DNA of 64,000 nt from Burkholderiales bacterium (GTDB lineage: Bacteria > Pseudomonadota > Gammaproteobacteria > Burkholderiales > Burkholderiaceae_C). Location: contig JAECRL010000006.1 of NCBI GenBank assembly GCA_016000265.1, forward strand, positions 1 to 64,000, given 5' to 3'. The notes beneath the pieces are model-generated. The model was given only the letters and a program-made list of their open reading frames with translations. It searched no databases and was not told where the DNA came from. This document shows positions 50,085-58,988 of the stretch, piece after piece. The translations under genes were made by a program, and so were the position numbers. Positions within the stretch are counted from its first letter, which is position 1. Each line of letters begins with the position of its first letter.

Positions 50085-52427
50085 TCAGGGCGCCAGGTCA
50101 CGGGCGGCGGCGAACTGCGCGGCGGTCAGGCCCTTGAGCGTGGCGACGGTGCGGAAGGGCGTGCGGCCGGCGGGGCCGTCGGTGTCGATCTGCAGCAGCG
50201 CGCCGCCGGTGGTGTCGATCACGCGGATGAACCCATCGGCCACCGGCTGGGTGCCGCGGTAGCCCACCGAGCTCAGCAAGCCGCTGACCTGGATGCGGTC
50301 GGCGTGCGGCGTGAAGTCGGTGAGGGTGTCGCCGAGGTCGCGCAGGCTGCCGAAGACGAAGAGGTCGCCCCCGGCGCCGCCGGTCAGCACGTCGGCACCG
50401 GCGCCCCCGTTGATGACGTCGTCGCCCGCCGTGCCCACCAGGGTGTCGCGGTTGGCCGTGCCGTTGAGGGCGATGCCGGCGCGGGCCACGCCCACGGCCA
50501 CGTCGACCAGGCGGCCGTGCAGGTCGAAGGCGTCTTCTTCACCATAGGCGTTGGCCGTCACCTCTTCGCCATCGGCGGCGTTCAAGCGGCCCAGGCCACC
50601 TTGCGCCTTGGGCGTGCGGATGAAGTTGGCCAGCGCTTCCTGGTAGGTGATGGTGTAAGGCGAGTTCTCGAAGGCCACGCCGTTGGCGGCGAACGGGAAG
50701 CCGTCGCCACCGGCGGCCGTGAAGTCGATGGTGGTGAACGAGAGGGTGCGGGCGTTGTTGAGCACCACGCCGCCGTCAACCAGCACGCTGCCGTCGTCCA
50801 GCACGATGCGCTGCACGCGGTTGCCCGAACCCACGGTGGTGCCACGCGCGGTGCCCGCCGTGTTGATCGTCACCTTCATGCCCGAGATCTGCGGGAAGCG
50901 GCCTTGGGCGGTGCCGCTGGGGGTCGACGCCGCGAAGCCGTGCTCCAGGATGTCCTTGAGCTGGGCGGGCGTCATGCTGGGCGCGCGCTTGACCAGGTTG
51001 GTGAACGGCAGGATGTTGAAGGTGTCGCCCACCGACAGGTTGCCGGCGGTGGTGATGCTGGTGCGGATGCCACCGCCGTTCTGGATGGCGACGTCGGTCT
51101 GGCCGGCGAAGCGCATGGCGTCGGCCACCAGGTTGCCCAGGCCGGTTTCGGCGTTGCGCACGCCCTCGGTGTAGTTGCCCGGCGTGCCGGCCACGTGCGT
51201 GGGGCCGTTGAGCTTGACCGCGGTGCGGCCGATGACCTGGGCGTTGAGCGCAGCAATGTGGTTGAGCACCGGGGTCACCACACGGGCGTTGAGCGTGGCG
51301 TCGCCCGTGACGCGGTCGGCGTCGGCGGCGGCGCCCGAGACGCGGCGCATCTTGGTGCTGTCCACGCTGACCAGGGCGCCGGTGGTGTCGTCGAGGGTCA
51401 GGTTGACTTCACCCACGTAGCGGTTGCCGAAGTGGCTGGTGAGCACCGGCACCGGCTTGCCGTCGGCCGAGGTGGCGTAGACGGGGTGGGTGTTGAAGCT
51501 CGGGGCGACGCCGCCGTTGATGAGCGCGTCGTCGGGGTCGATCATCAGCTCGTGGCCGCCACCGGAGAGCACCAGGTCCACGCCGACCAGGTTGGGCACC
51601 ATCAGGTTGCGCTCGTTGGCCACGTTCTGCAGGTGGGACATCACGATGACCGTGCTGACGCCTTCGACGTTGCGCAGCCGGTTGATCTCGGCTTGCACCA
51701 GGGCGGTCAGGGCCAGCAGGTTTTGTTGCTCGGTGGCCGACGGGTCGTGCGAGAGCATCGAGCCCGCCGCGGGCGACGAGATGGTGGGCAACAGCGGCGT
51801 GGTGGCGCCCACCAGGCCGATCTTCTTGCCGCCTTGCGTGGTCACGACCTTGGAGGGCGCGACCTTGCCGGATGCGGCCAGGGCGGCGAACTCGGGCGTG
51901 GCGTTGAAGTTCAGGTTGGACGACAGGTAGGTGGTGCCCGAGACCTCGGCGAAGCGCGCGGCCGTGGTCGAGCCCAGGTCGAACTCGTGGTTGCCGAAGA
52001 CGGCGGCGTCGAAGCCGATCTGGCGCAGCGCGATGGCGTCGTAGTAGTCCTGGCCGCCGTCGGGGTGGGCGGTGGCCAGGTTGGTGGTGCTGGCGGCGAA
52101 GCGCGGGCCGGGCAGCAGGGCGTCGCCGGCGTTGAGCGTCAGCACGGTGCGGCCGGCGGCTTGCGCGCTGGCCCGGGCGTTGGCGATCACGGTGGCCAGG
52201 CGGTCGATGCCGCCGTAGAAGGAGATGGCCTGGCCGCTGTTGTCACGCAGGTTGCCCTGGGCCGAAATCAGCCAGCTTTCCTGGTCGCCCACGTGCAGCA
52301 CGGTGACGCCTTCGGCCCAGGCCGATGCGCCGGCCAGCAGCGTGCACAGGGAGGCGGCGACCGAGACGGTGCGGCGCGACAAGTTCATCGACAAGCTCAT
52401 GGATGAGCGCAGGCGGGAAACCAACAT
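50085..52427 (-). CDS. 5'-nucleotidase/metallophosphatase with C-terminal calcium-binding repeats
   Basis: This exported protein has 780 residues. A signal peptide (ends GASAWA) is followed by a metallophosphoesterase domain with LNAGDALLPG, FGNHEFDLG, VIVMSHLQ and LSGGGHEL, then the 5'-nucleotidase C domain (ETGLGNLVADAMRFA, QNGGGIRTS, TAAGGDGFPF). The first metal motif reads GDQESWL rather than DxH, so one usual His is replaced. The last ~120 residues hold RTX-type units GTAGDDVINGGAGADVLTGG and the fold that follows them. Family members dephosphorylate extracellular nucleotides. AGGA precedes the ATG; in-frame ATGs at 52401 and 52389 are alternatives. Confidence 0.87.
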   Translation of the reverse strand: MLVSRLRSSMSLSMNLSRRTVSVAASLCTLLAGASAWAEGVTVLHVGDQESWLISAQGNLRDNSGQAISFYGGIDRLATVIANARASAQAAGRTVLTLNAGDALLPGPRFAASTTNLATAHPDGGQDYYDAIALRQIGFDAAVFGNHEFDLGSTTAARFAEVSGTTYLSSNLNFNATPEFAALAASGKVAPSKVVTTQGGKKIGLVGATTPLLPTISSPAAGSMLSHDPSATEQQNLLALTALVQAEINRLRNVEGVSTVIVMSHLQNVANERNLMVPNLVGVDLVLSGGGHELMIDPDDALINGGVAPSFNTHPVYATSADGKPVPVLTSHFGNRYVGEVNLTLDDTTGALVSVDSTKMRRVSGAAADADRVTGDATLNARVVTPVLNHIAALNAQVIGRTAVKLNGPTHVAGTPGNYTEGVRNAETGLGNLVADAMRFAGQTDVAIQNGGGIRTSITTAGNLSVGDTFNILPFTNLVKRAPSMTPAQLKDILEHGFAASTPSGTAQGRFPQISGMKVTINTAGTARGTTVGSGNRVQRIVLDDGSVLVDGGVVLNNARTLSFTTIDFTAAGGDGFPFAANGVAFENSPYTITYQEALANFIRTPKAQGGLGRLNAADGEEVTANAYGEEDAFDLHGRLVDVAVGVARAGIALNGTANRDTLVGTAGDDVINGGAGADVLTGGAGGDLFVFGSLRDLGDTLTDFTPHADRIQVSGLLSSVGYRGTQPVADGFIRVIDTTGGALLQIDTDGPAGRTPFRTVATLKGLTAAQFAAARDLAP

Positions 52428-52611
52428 GACTGCATTCCTGATGGGTGACGGGCGGAGCCGACGGTGCAACGCAATGTACGGAGGGGGCGTGACACGCCTG
52501 CATCCCGCGGGGCGAGGGGAGGCTGGTCTGATCGGCTCATCGCTTTTGCGGACGCCTTCGCTGCGGCCTTTGCCGACGCCCCGGCGCCCCGGCGCCTTAA
52601 ACTCGCGACCC

Positions 52612-53490
52612 ATGAGTGACACCGATCTGCCTTCTTTCCTGCGCCGCGCCGAGCGCACGCTGAGCCTGCTCGACAACTGGCTGGACCCGCGCCTGAGCGC
52701 GCCCGACTGGCAGGCCGCACAGGCCTGGCGCTATCGGCGTCGCCCGGCTGGACAGCGCTCGCTGGAGCCCATCGCCCGGCTCGACCTCATCGCCTACGAG
52801 TCGCTGCGCGAGGTCGACACGCAAAAGGGCCGCTTCGCGCGCAACCTCGCGCAGTTCGCGGCCGGGCGCATGGCCAACAACGTGCTGCTGTCGGGTGCGC
52901 GGGGCACGGGCAAGTCCTCCCTGGTCAAGGCCGGATTGCAGGCCCATGCCCACGAAGGCCTGCGCCTCATCGAAGTCGACAAGGCCGACCTGGTGGACCT
53001 GCCCGACCTGGTCGAGCTGGTCAGCGAGCGGCCGGAGCGCTTCGTGATCTTCTGCGACGACCTGAGCTTCGACGAGGGCGAGCCCGGCTACAAGGCGCTG
53101 AAGTCGGTGCTGGACGGCACCGTGGCCGCGCACGGCGACAACGTGCTGGTGGTGGCCACCTCCAACCGCCGCCACCTGCTGCCCGAGTACCACTCGGACA
53201 ACCAGAGCTACACGCGCGGCGACGACGGCGAGCTGCACCCCGGTGAGGTGGTGGAGGAGAAGATCTCGCTGTCCGAGCGCTTCGGTTTGTGGATCAGCTT
53301 CTACCCCTTCAGCCAGGACGAGTACCTGGCCATCGTGGCGCAGTGGTTGCGTCACTTCGGCCTGAGCAACGAGGCCATCGAGGCCGCGCGCCCCGAGGCC
53401 CTGGTGTGGGCCATCGAGCGTGGCTCGCGTTCAGGCCGCGTGGCCCAGCAATTCGCACGCGACCACGCCGGGCGAGGTGAGCATGGCTGA
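52612..53490 (+). CDS. DUF815 AAA ATP-binding protein
   Basis: This 292-residue P-loop ATPase of the DUF815 type has Walker A SGARGTGKSSLVKAGL near residue 95 and Walker B FVIFCDDLSFDEGE near residue 140, with the sensor VVATSNRRHLLPE. The family is conserved next to a Nudix gene in Betaproteobacteria; its role is unknown. Its last codons overlap the Nudix start by 8 bp. Confidence 0.9.
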   Translation: MSDTDLPSFLRRAERTLSLLDNWLDPRLSAPDWQAAQAWRYRRRPAGQRSLEPIARLDLIAYESLREVDTQKGRFARNLAQFAAGRMANNVLLSGARGTGKSSLVKAGLQAHAHEGLRLIEVDKADLVDLPDLVELVSERPERFVIFCDDLSFDEGEPGYKALKSVLDGTVAAHGDNVLVVATSNRRHLLPEYHSDNQSYTRGDDGELHPGEVVEEKISLSERFGLWISFYPFSQDEYLAIVAQWLRHFGLSNEAIEAARPEALVWAIERGSRSGRVAQQFARDHAGRGEHG

Positions 53491-53956
53491 GCGCAAGTCG
53501 TATCACGTGATGGACGCCACCGACCGCGTGCCGGTGGACGTGGCCGTGGGGGTGCTCATCGAGCGGGACGGCTCAGGCCGGGAGGGCCGGTTCCTGCTGA
53601 CTTCGCGCCCCGAGGGCAAGGTCTACGCCGGCCACTGGGAGTTCCCGGGCGGCAAGCTCGAAGCCGGTGAAACGGTGGAGCAGGCGCTGCGCCGCGAGCT
53701 CACCGAGGAGCTGGGCATCACCATCGAGTCGGCCCAGCCCTGGAAGGTCGAGCTCATGGACTACCCCCACGCACGCGTGCGCCTGCACTTCTGCAAGGTG
53801 TTCGCGTGGGCAGGGGAGTTCGAGATGCGAGAAGGCCAGCAGATGGCCTGGCAGGGCTTGCCCGTGGAGGTGGTGCCGGTGTTGCCGGGCACCATCCCGG
53901 TCCTGCAGTGGCTGGCCGCCGAGCGAGGCCACGCGGGCCTCACCCACCGGGGCTGA
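53483..53956 (+). CDS. Nudix hydrolase (MutT-like)
   Basis: This 157-residue Nudix protein has the full box GGKLEAGETVEQALRRELTE followed by ELGI. The flanks WEFPGGKLE and WQGLPVEVVPVLPGTIPVL resemble MutT, which removes 8-oxo-dGTP. It overlaps the DUF815 gene by 8 bp, so it is translationally coupled. MutT activity itself is inferred. Confidence 0.9.
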   Translation: MAERKSYHVMDATDRVPVDVAVGVLIERDGSGREGRFLLTSRPEGKVYAGHWEFPGGKLEAGETVEQALRRELTEELGITIESAQPWKVELMDYPHARVRLHFCKVFAWAGEFEMREGQQMAWQGLPVEVVPVLPGTIPVLQWLAAERGHAGLTHRG

Positions 53957-53975
53957 GGTCCGGGCTCGGTTCGAA

Positions 53976-54161
53976 TCAGTTCGAAGCGGCGCTGGCCACA
54001 GGGGCCACGCTGGCGGCGGGCTCGTGGGTGTGAGCCTCTTCGGTGTGGCTGGCGTCGATGCCGTGCTTCTCACCCCCCATGTCGATGTCACCGCCGCTCT
54101 TCATGAGCACGAACATCGCGAGGGCCGCAAAGACCACGAAGGCCACAACAATCTTCCACAT
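53976..54161 (-). CDS. small single-pass membrane protein
   Basis: This 61-residue protein is not recognised. It begins MWKIVVAFVVFAALAMFVLM, one membrane helix, then an acidic and His-rich tail (GGEKHGIDASHTEEAHTHEP) ending in Ala/Val/Ser. GGGGATC is near the start. It is convergent with the Nudix gene and may carry its tail in the periplasm. The four His residues suggest metal binding but nothing shows it. Confidence 0.65.
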   Translation of the reverse strand: MWKIVVAFVVFAALAMFVLMKSGGDIDMGGEKHGIDASHTEEAHTHEPAASVAPVASAASN

Positions 54162-54381
54162 GGGGATCTCCAATCGGTGGTGAAAAAAAGGCGTCTGTTG
54201 GACGCCGGGTGCCGCGCGGGTTGTGCGGCGCACGCATGGTACGGGCCGCGGTGGCGCCCCCTCATCCGGACCTACCCGGGGTTGCCGTGAGGAAGGCCCA
54301 TGATGCGCCCAGGCCGGGCGGCGCCTGCGATATGCTGGCTCGCTTCATTGCCTCAGATCAACCACCGAGTCGAGACACCCC

Positions 54382-55260
54382 ATGAGCTACCAGACCCTGA
54401 GTTACGCCGTCGGCGATGACGGCGTGCTGTTGTTGACCCTCAACCGCCCCGACCAGCTCAACGCCTTCACCGTCGAGATGGCCAACGAACTGGTCGACGC
54501 CTTCACGCGCGCCAGCGACGACGACGCGGTGCGCGCCATCGTGGTCACCGGCGCCGGCAAGGCGTTCTGCGCGGGCATGGACCTGAGCGTCGAAGGCAAC
54601 GTGTTCGGCCTGGATGAGACGCAGCAGCCCACGCTGGCCGACATGCGCGAGCGCCTGACCGAGCAGGCCATCCACGAGGGCGTGCGCGACACGGGCGGGC
54701 GCGTGGTGCTGTCCATCTTCAATTGCAAGAAGCCGGTGATCGGCGCCATCAACGGCGCGGCCGTGGGCATCGGCGCGACCATGACGCTGCCGATGGACAT
54801 CCGCATCGCGTCCGAGAAGGCGCGCATCGGCTTCGTGTTCGGGCGCATCGGCATCGTGCCCGAGGCGTGCTCCAGCTGGTTCCTGCCGCGCATCGTGGGC
54901 ATCTCGCAGGCGCTGGAGTGGACCTACATGGCCGACATCTTCGACGGCCACGAGGCCCAGCGCGGCGGCCTGGTCAAGTGCGTGGTGCCGCCCGAGCAGC
55001 TGCTGGAGGAGGCGATGAAGATCGCGCGGCGCATCGCCACCGAGCGCTCGGCCGTGGGCATCGCGTTGACGCGCCAGATGATGTATCGCAACTCGGCGCA
55101 ACCGCACCCGCTGGCCGCCCACGAGGTCGACTCGCTGGCCATGTTCTACACCAGCATCGGCGACGGCAAGGAGGGCGTGCAGGCCTTCCTGGAGAAGCGG
55201 CCTGCGCGGTTCCAGGGCAAGGCCTCCGAGATGCCGCCGTTCTACCCCTGGTGGGCGTGA
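54382..55260 (+). CDS. enoyl-CoA hydratase/isomerase family protein (crotonase)
   Basis: This 292-residue crotonase-fold enzyme has the oxyanion segments FCAGMDLSVEG and NGAAVGIGATMTLP, and a Glu in IGIVPEACSSWFLP at the catalytic position. It is longer than the ~260-residue hydratase at 20042 because of an extended C-terminus (FLEKRPARFQGKASEMPP). It stands alone, with a terminator 30 bp after the stop. No fad-type operator was found in its promoter. Confidence 0.9.
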   Translation: MSYQTLSYAVGDDGVLLLTLNRPDQLNAFTVEMANELVDAFTRASDDDAVRAIVVTGAGKAFCAGMDLSVEGNVFGLDETQQPTLADMRERLTEQAIHEGVRDTGGRVVLSIFNCKKPVIGAINGAAVGIGATMTLPMDIRIASEKARIGFVFGRIGIVPEACSSWFLPRIVGISQALEWTYMADIFDGHEAQRGGLVKCVVPPEQLLEEAMKIARRIATERSAVGIALTRQMMYRNSAQPHPLAAHEVDSLAMFYTSIGDGKEGVQAFLEKRPARFQGKASEMPPFYPWWA

Positions 55261-55291
55261 ACGCGCCGCGCCCGTGAGGGCCGCGGACATG

Positions 55292-55320
55292 AAAAAGCCC
55301 GGCGCGATGGCCGGGCTTTG
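55292..55320. terminator. bidirectional terminator between crotonase and SWIB genes
   Basis: AAAGCCCGGC and GCCGGGCTTT form a 10-bp stem. Five T follow on the minus strand and three on the plus strand, so it is stronger for the SWIB gene that comes from the right. Confidence 0.85.
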
Positions 55321-55368
55321 AAGTCCTGCTGCAGGCGGCTCGTCAGCCGCGCGCAGTGGACGTGAGCA

Positions 55369-55695
55369 TCAGCTCAGGTGCTCGCTGACCAGTTTGGTCA
55401 GCTCGAACATCGTGACCTGCGGCTTTTTGAAGATGGGCTTCAACTTGTCGTCGGCGTTGATGTTGCGCTTGTTGGCGGCGTCCTGCAGGTTGTGCTTCTT
55501 GATGTACTCCCACACCTTCTTGGTCACCTCGGTGCGCGGCAGCGGGGCGGCGCCGATGACGGCGGCCAGAGCAGCGCTCGGGGTCAAGGGCTTGGAGAAC
55601 GCAGCGTTGGGGGCGCGCTTGACGGCGGCCTTCTTGGCTGCAGGTGCCTTCGTGGCCTCGGCCTTCTTGGCCGGGGCTTTCTTCGCAGTTGCCAT
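55369..55695 (-). CDS. SWIB/MDM2-domain protein
   Basis: This 108-residue protein has a Lys/Ala-rich histone-like N-terminus (ATAKKAPAKKAEATKAPAAK) and a SWIB domain from ~residue 35 (FSKPLTPSAALAAVIGAAPL, RTEVTKKVWEYIKKHNLQD, DDKLKPIFKK, TMFELTKLVSEHL). SWIB domains are best known from eukaryotic chromatin remodellers and also occur in chlamydiae and many Betaproteobacteria. The basic tail suggests DNA binding. Its bacterial role is not known. Confidence 0.93.
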   Translation of the reverse strand: MATAKKAPAKKAEATKAPAAKKAAVKRAPNAAFSKPLTPSAALAAVIGAAPLPRTEVTKKVWEYIKKHNLQDAANKRNINADDKLKPIFKKPQVTMFELTKLVSEHLS

Positions 55696-55939
55696 GTGAA
55701 TTCACTCCAGTGTCAGGTCAGATCTGATGTGGTTGCGGGCGTCGGCTGTTTTTGCGAACGTCTCTCATCAACCAGCAGTGCGCATGGTACTGCTTTCTCC
55801 TGGGCAAAACCATGCCCGTCAAACACCTTTTGTCACCGGTTGTGGTCGGGCGGCATCGTGCGCGCGTCAAGGCGGCGATGCGGGCCAGCGGGCTTTGGTG
55901 TCCAATGCGGGCTTCCTGTCTGGTTTCGTGGAGATTTCG

Positions 55940-57208
55940 ATGACGCCTCAAGCCGTGCTGGCCCAGCCTTTCACCCTGCCCAACGGGGTGGTGATCAAGA
56001 ACCGCCTGTTCAAGTCGGCCATGAGCGAGGCCCTGGGCACGCGCGAGGGCGCGGCCACGCCGGAGCTCACGCGCCTGTATGGCGCCTGGGCCGACGGGGG
56101 CATCGGCCTGTGCATCACGGGCAACGTGATGGTGGACCGCCGCGCCTTGGGTGAGCCTGGCAACGTCGTCATCGAAGACGAGCGTTTCCTGAGCCAGTTG
56201 CAGGACTGGGCGCGCGCGGCCACGCGCAACCACACGCAATGCTGGGTGCAGCTCAACCACCCCGGCAAGCAGGCCCCCAAGGGGCTCAACAAGGAAAACA
56301 TCGCGCCCTCGGCCGTGCCGTTTCGCGCCGAGATGCAGGCCTTCTTCCCCACCCCGCGTGAGATGACGGAGGCCGAGATCCTCGATGTCATCGCGCGTTT
56401 CGGCAAGGCGGCCGGCCTGGTCAAGCAAGCCGGCTTCACGGGCGTGCAGATCCACGGCGCCCACGGCTACCTGGTCAGTCAGTTCCTGTCGCCGCATCAC
56501 AACCGCCGCACCGACGGCTGGGGTGGCACGCCCGAGAAGCGCCGTCGCTTCGCGCTGGCCGTGCTGCAGGCCATGCGGGAGCAGGTCGGCCCGGGCTTCC
56601 CCATCGGCATCAAGCTGAACTCGGCGGACTTCCAGCGCGGCGGCTTCACCGAAGAAGAGTCGCTCGACACCATCCGCGCACTGTCTGACGCGGGCATCGA
56701 CCTCATCGAGGTGTCAGGCGGCACCTACGAGGCGCCGGTGATGACGGGCGTCAAGGGCAAGCCCAAGGGCGAGCCGGTCAAGGAAAGCACCCAGCAGCGC
56801 GAGGCCTACTTCCTGGTGTTCGCTGAGAAGGCCCGCGCCGCCGTGAAGACGCCTTTGGTGGTCACGGGGGGCTTTCGCTCGCTCGAAGGCATGGCCGATG
56901 CCATCACCTCCGGGGCGGTGGACTTCGTGGGCATCGCGCGGGCGCTGGCCATCGAGCCCGATGTGCCCAACCGCCTGCTGGCCGGTCAGCAGCCGCGCCA
57001 GCAGGTGCGCCCGCTCAAGACGGGCATCCCGCCCATCGATCGCATGGGCCTCATGGAGATCACCTGGTACACGGGGCAGCTCAAGCGCATCGGCCGCGGT
57101 GAAGCGCCCAAGCCCAACGAATCGCCGCTGTGGGTGTTCGTCAAGTACATCGCCAAGCAGGCGGGCATGGGCCGCAAGAAGGCCCCGACGAAGCTGCGCG
57201 CCAGCTGA
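55940..57208 (+). CDS. NADH:flavin oxidoreductase, Old Yellow Enzyme family
   Basis: This 422-residue FMN oxidoreductase has the TIM-barrel features FKSAMSEALGTREGAAT, CWVQLNHPGKQAP, FTGVQIHGAHGYLVSQFL, HHNRRTDGWGG and the phosphate-binding VVTGGF...VDFVGIARAL. The His-Gly-Ala-His pair for ligand binding is present. The C-terminal part is longer than in plain OYEs. The substrate is unknown. The chosen start has GGAGATTTCG upstream. It is convergent with the iron-binding protein gene. Confidence 0.9.
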   Translation: MTPQAVLAQPFTLPNGVVIKNRLFKSAMSEALGTREGAATPELTRLYGAWADGGIGLCITGNVMVDRRALGEPGNVVIEDERFLSQLQDWARAATRNHTQCWVQLNHPGKQAPKGLNKENIAPSAVPFRAEMQAFFPTPREMTEAEILDVIARFGKAAGLVKQAGFTGVQIHGAHGYLVSQFLSPHHNRRTDGWGGTPEKRRRFALAVLQAMREQVGPGFPIGIKLNSADFQRGGFTEEESLDTIRALSDAGIDLIEVSGGTYEAPVMTGVKGKPKGEPVKESTQQREAYFLVFAEKARAAVKTPLVVTGGFRSLEGMADAITSGAVDFVGIARALAIEPDVPNRLLAGQQPRQQVRPLKTGIPPIDRMGLMEITWYTGQLKRIGRGEAPKPNESPLWVFVKYIAKQAGMGRKKAPTKLRAS

Positions 57209-57218
57209 GTCCGGCGGG

Positions 57219-57236
57219 CGGCCCCTGAGGGGGCCG
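57219..57236. terminator. short GC hairpin between convergent genes
   Basis: CGGCCCC and GGGGCCG with a short loop form a stem between the OYE gene and the iron-binding protein gene. There is no T run, so terminator function is uncertain. Confidence 0.35.
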
Positions 57237-57243
57237 TGTGCGC

Positions 57244-58305
57244 TCAGCGCCAGCCGGCGCGGTCCAGCAGCTTCTGGGCCGCCACGAGGTGCTGCGAGAG
57301 CTTGGTCAGGGGCAGCTTGTCGGCCTTGAATGGGCCGATCTCGTCGAGGCCTTCGTTGTCAACCGACACCGAGGCCACCACCGGCCACTCGTTGTTGCCT
57401 TCGGCCAGGTGGCGCTGGGCCGAATCGCTGGCCAGGTACTCCAGGAACTGGATGGCGGCCTCGCGGTTCTTCGAGGTCTTGACCAGGCCCGCGCCCGAGA
57501 CGTTGATGTGCGTGCCCTGGCTGTCCTGGTTGGGCAGCACGATGCCCACGCGCTTCATCATGTTGCGCTCCTCGACCTTCTCGGAGTTGAGCACCCGCGC
57601 CAGGTAGTAGGTGTTGGCCACGGCCACGCCGCATTCGCCCGATGCCACGGACTTGATGTGGTCGGTGTCGCCGCCGCGCGGGGGCATGGCGAAGTTGGCG
57701 ACCACGCCTTTGGCCCATTGCTCGGTGGCGGCTTCGCCGTTGTGCGCCACGAGGCTGGCCACCAGCGAGAGGTTGTAGGGGTGCATGCCCGAGCGCACGC
57801 AGACCAGGCCTTTGAGCTTGGGGTGGGCGAGCGACTCGTAGGTCGGCACGTCGCTGGCCTTGACCAGCTTGCGGTTGTAGATGATCACGCGGGCCCGCGT
57901 TGAAAACGAGAACCACGTGGGGGTGCGCAGGTGGGCGGGGATGCGCTGCTCCAGCACCTTGGACTGCACCGGCGCGAACACGCCCCAGGCATCGGCCACG
58001 GAGAGGTTGGCCGCGTCCACGGTGATCAGCACGTCGGCGGGGCCGTTGGGGCCTTCGTTCTTGATGCGCTCCAGCAGCTCTTCGGCCCGGCCGTCGAGCC
58101 GGTTGATTTTGATGCCCGTTTGCTTGGTGAAGTCGCTGTAGAGGGCCTCGTCGGTCTGGTAGTGGCGCGCCGAGTAGAGGTTGAGCACGCGCTCTTTGGC
58201 GTGGACGAGGCTGGGGGCGGTCAGTGCTGCGATTGCTGCGATCGCTGCAGTCGTTGCCATGGCGGTCAGCCAGGCGAAGGGGCGGTGGGGGTGCTTCATG
58301 GTCAT
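57244..58305 (-). CDS. Fe(III) ABC transporter substrate-binding protein (FbpA/FutA-like)
   Basis: This 353-residue periplasmic ferric-ion binding protein has a signal peptide ending SLVHAK, the start [19 protein letters not shown] and the iron-coordinating tyrosine pair in [26 protein letters not shown] and [19 protein letters not shown] are typical. Its start overlaps the end of the PiuC-like gene by 4 bp. No FbpB permease or FbpC ATPase follows, so it is an orphan binding protein here. It belongs to the iron-uptake set. Confidence 0.92.
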   Translation of the reverse strand: MTMKHPHRPFAWLTAMATTAAIAAIAALTAPSLVHAKERVLNLYSARHYQTDEALYSDFTKQTGIKINRLDGRAEELLERIKNEGPNGPADVLITVDAANLSVADAWGVFAPVQSKVLEQRIPAHLRTPTWFSFSTRARVIIYNRKLVKASDVPTYESLAHPKLKGLVCVRSGMHPYNLSLVASLVAHNGEAATEQWAKGVVANFAMPPRGGDTDHIKSVASGECGVAVANTYYLARVLNSEKVEERNMMKRVGIVLPNQDSQGTHINVSGAGLVKTSKNREAAIQFLEYLASDSAQRHLAEGNNEWPVVASVSVDNEGLDEIGPFKADKLPLTKLSQHLVAAQKLLDRAGWR

Positions 58306-58988
58306 CGGGTGCGCGCCCAGCGGCGCAACAGGTTGTGGTAGACGCCGCTGAGCTTGAGCAGGCGCGGGTCGTCGGCTTGGGTGTCGGGGGTGAGCTGCTG
58401 AATGGACTGGTCCAGGTCGAACAGCAAGGTGCGCTCGCCGTCGTCTTGCACGAGGCTTTCGATCCAGAAGAAGGAGGCGATGCGCGCGCCGCGTGTGACG
58501 GGCGTGACGCGGTGCAGGCTCGACGAGGGGTAGAGCACCATGTCGCCCGCGGCCAGCTTGACGCTTTGCACGCCGAAGGGGCCTTCGATCTCCAGCTCGC
58601 CGCCGTCGTACTCGTCGGGGTCGCTCAGGAAGAGCGTGGCCGAGAGGTCGCTGCGCAGGCTCAGCTGCTTGCCGGGGATCTGCATGATCGCGCTGTCGAC
58701 GTGCGCGCCATAGGTGCCGCCGCCCGCGTAGCGGTTGAACTTGGGCGGGTAGATCTGGGCGGGCAGGGCGGCGGAGATGAACAGCGGGTGCGCGGCCAGC
58801 TCGCGCAGGATGCGCTGGCCGAGGGCCACGGCCAGCTCGCTGCCATCGGCGAGTTGCTCGTTGTGCTTGACGCTGCGAGCCAGGGTGCCGGCGGTCTGGG
58901 CGCCGTCTTGCCAGTCGGCGTGATCGAGCTGGCGGCGAAAGGCGCGGACGTCGTCGGCGCTCAGGACGTGGTCGATGGCGATCAGCAT
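58302..58988 (-). CDS. piuC: PKHD-type Fe(II)/2-oxoglutarate dioxygenase, PiuC-like
   Basis: This 228-residue dioxygenase of the PiuC/YbiX family has the HxD pair in [33 protein letters not shown], the distal His in [12 protein letters not shown] and the 2-oxoglutarate Arg in [13 protein letters not shown]. In Pseudomonas and others PiuC lies beside the siderophore receptor PiuA and is iron-regulated; its substrate is unknown. The start overlaps the FMN oxidase gene by 7 bp and the end overlaps the iron-binding protein by 4 bp. Confidence 0.93.
   Translation of the reverse strand: MLIAIDHVLSADDVRAFRRQLDHADWQDGAQTAGTLARSVKHNEQLADGSELAVALGQRILRELAAHPLFISAALPAQIYPPKFNRYAGGGTYGAHVDSAIMQIPGKQLSLRSDLSATLFLSDPDEYDGGELEIEGPFGVQSVKLAAGDMVLYPSSSLHRVTPVTRGARIASFFWIESLVQDDGERTLLFDLDQSIQQLTPDTQADDPRLLKLSGVYHNLLRRWARTR

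Noticed and set aside
53960..53990. GGTTCGAATC, like a tRNA T-arm
   Set aside because: No matching acceptor, D or anticodon stems are found around it.
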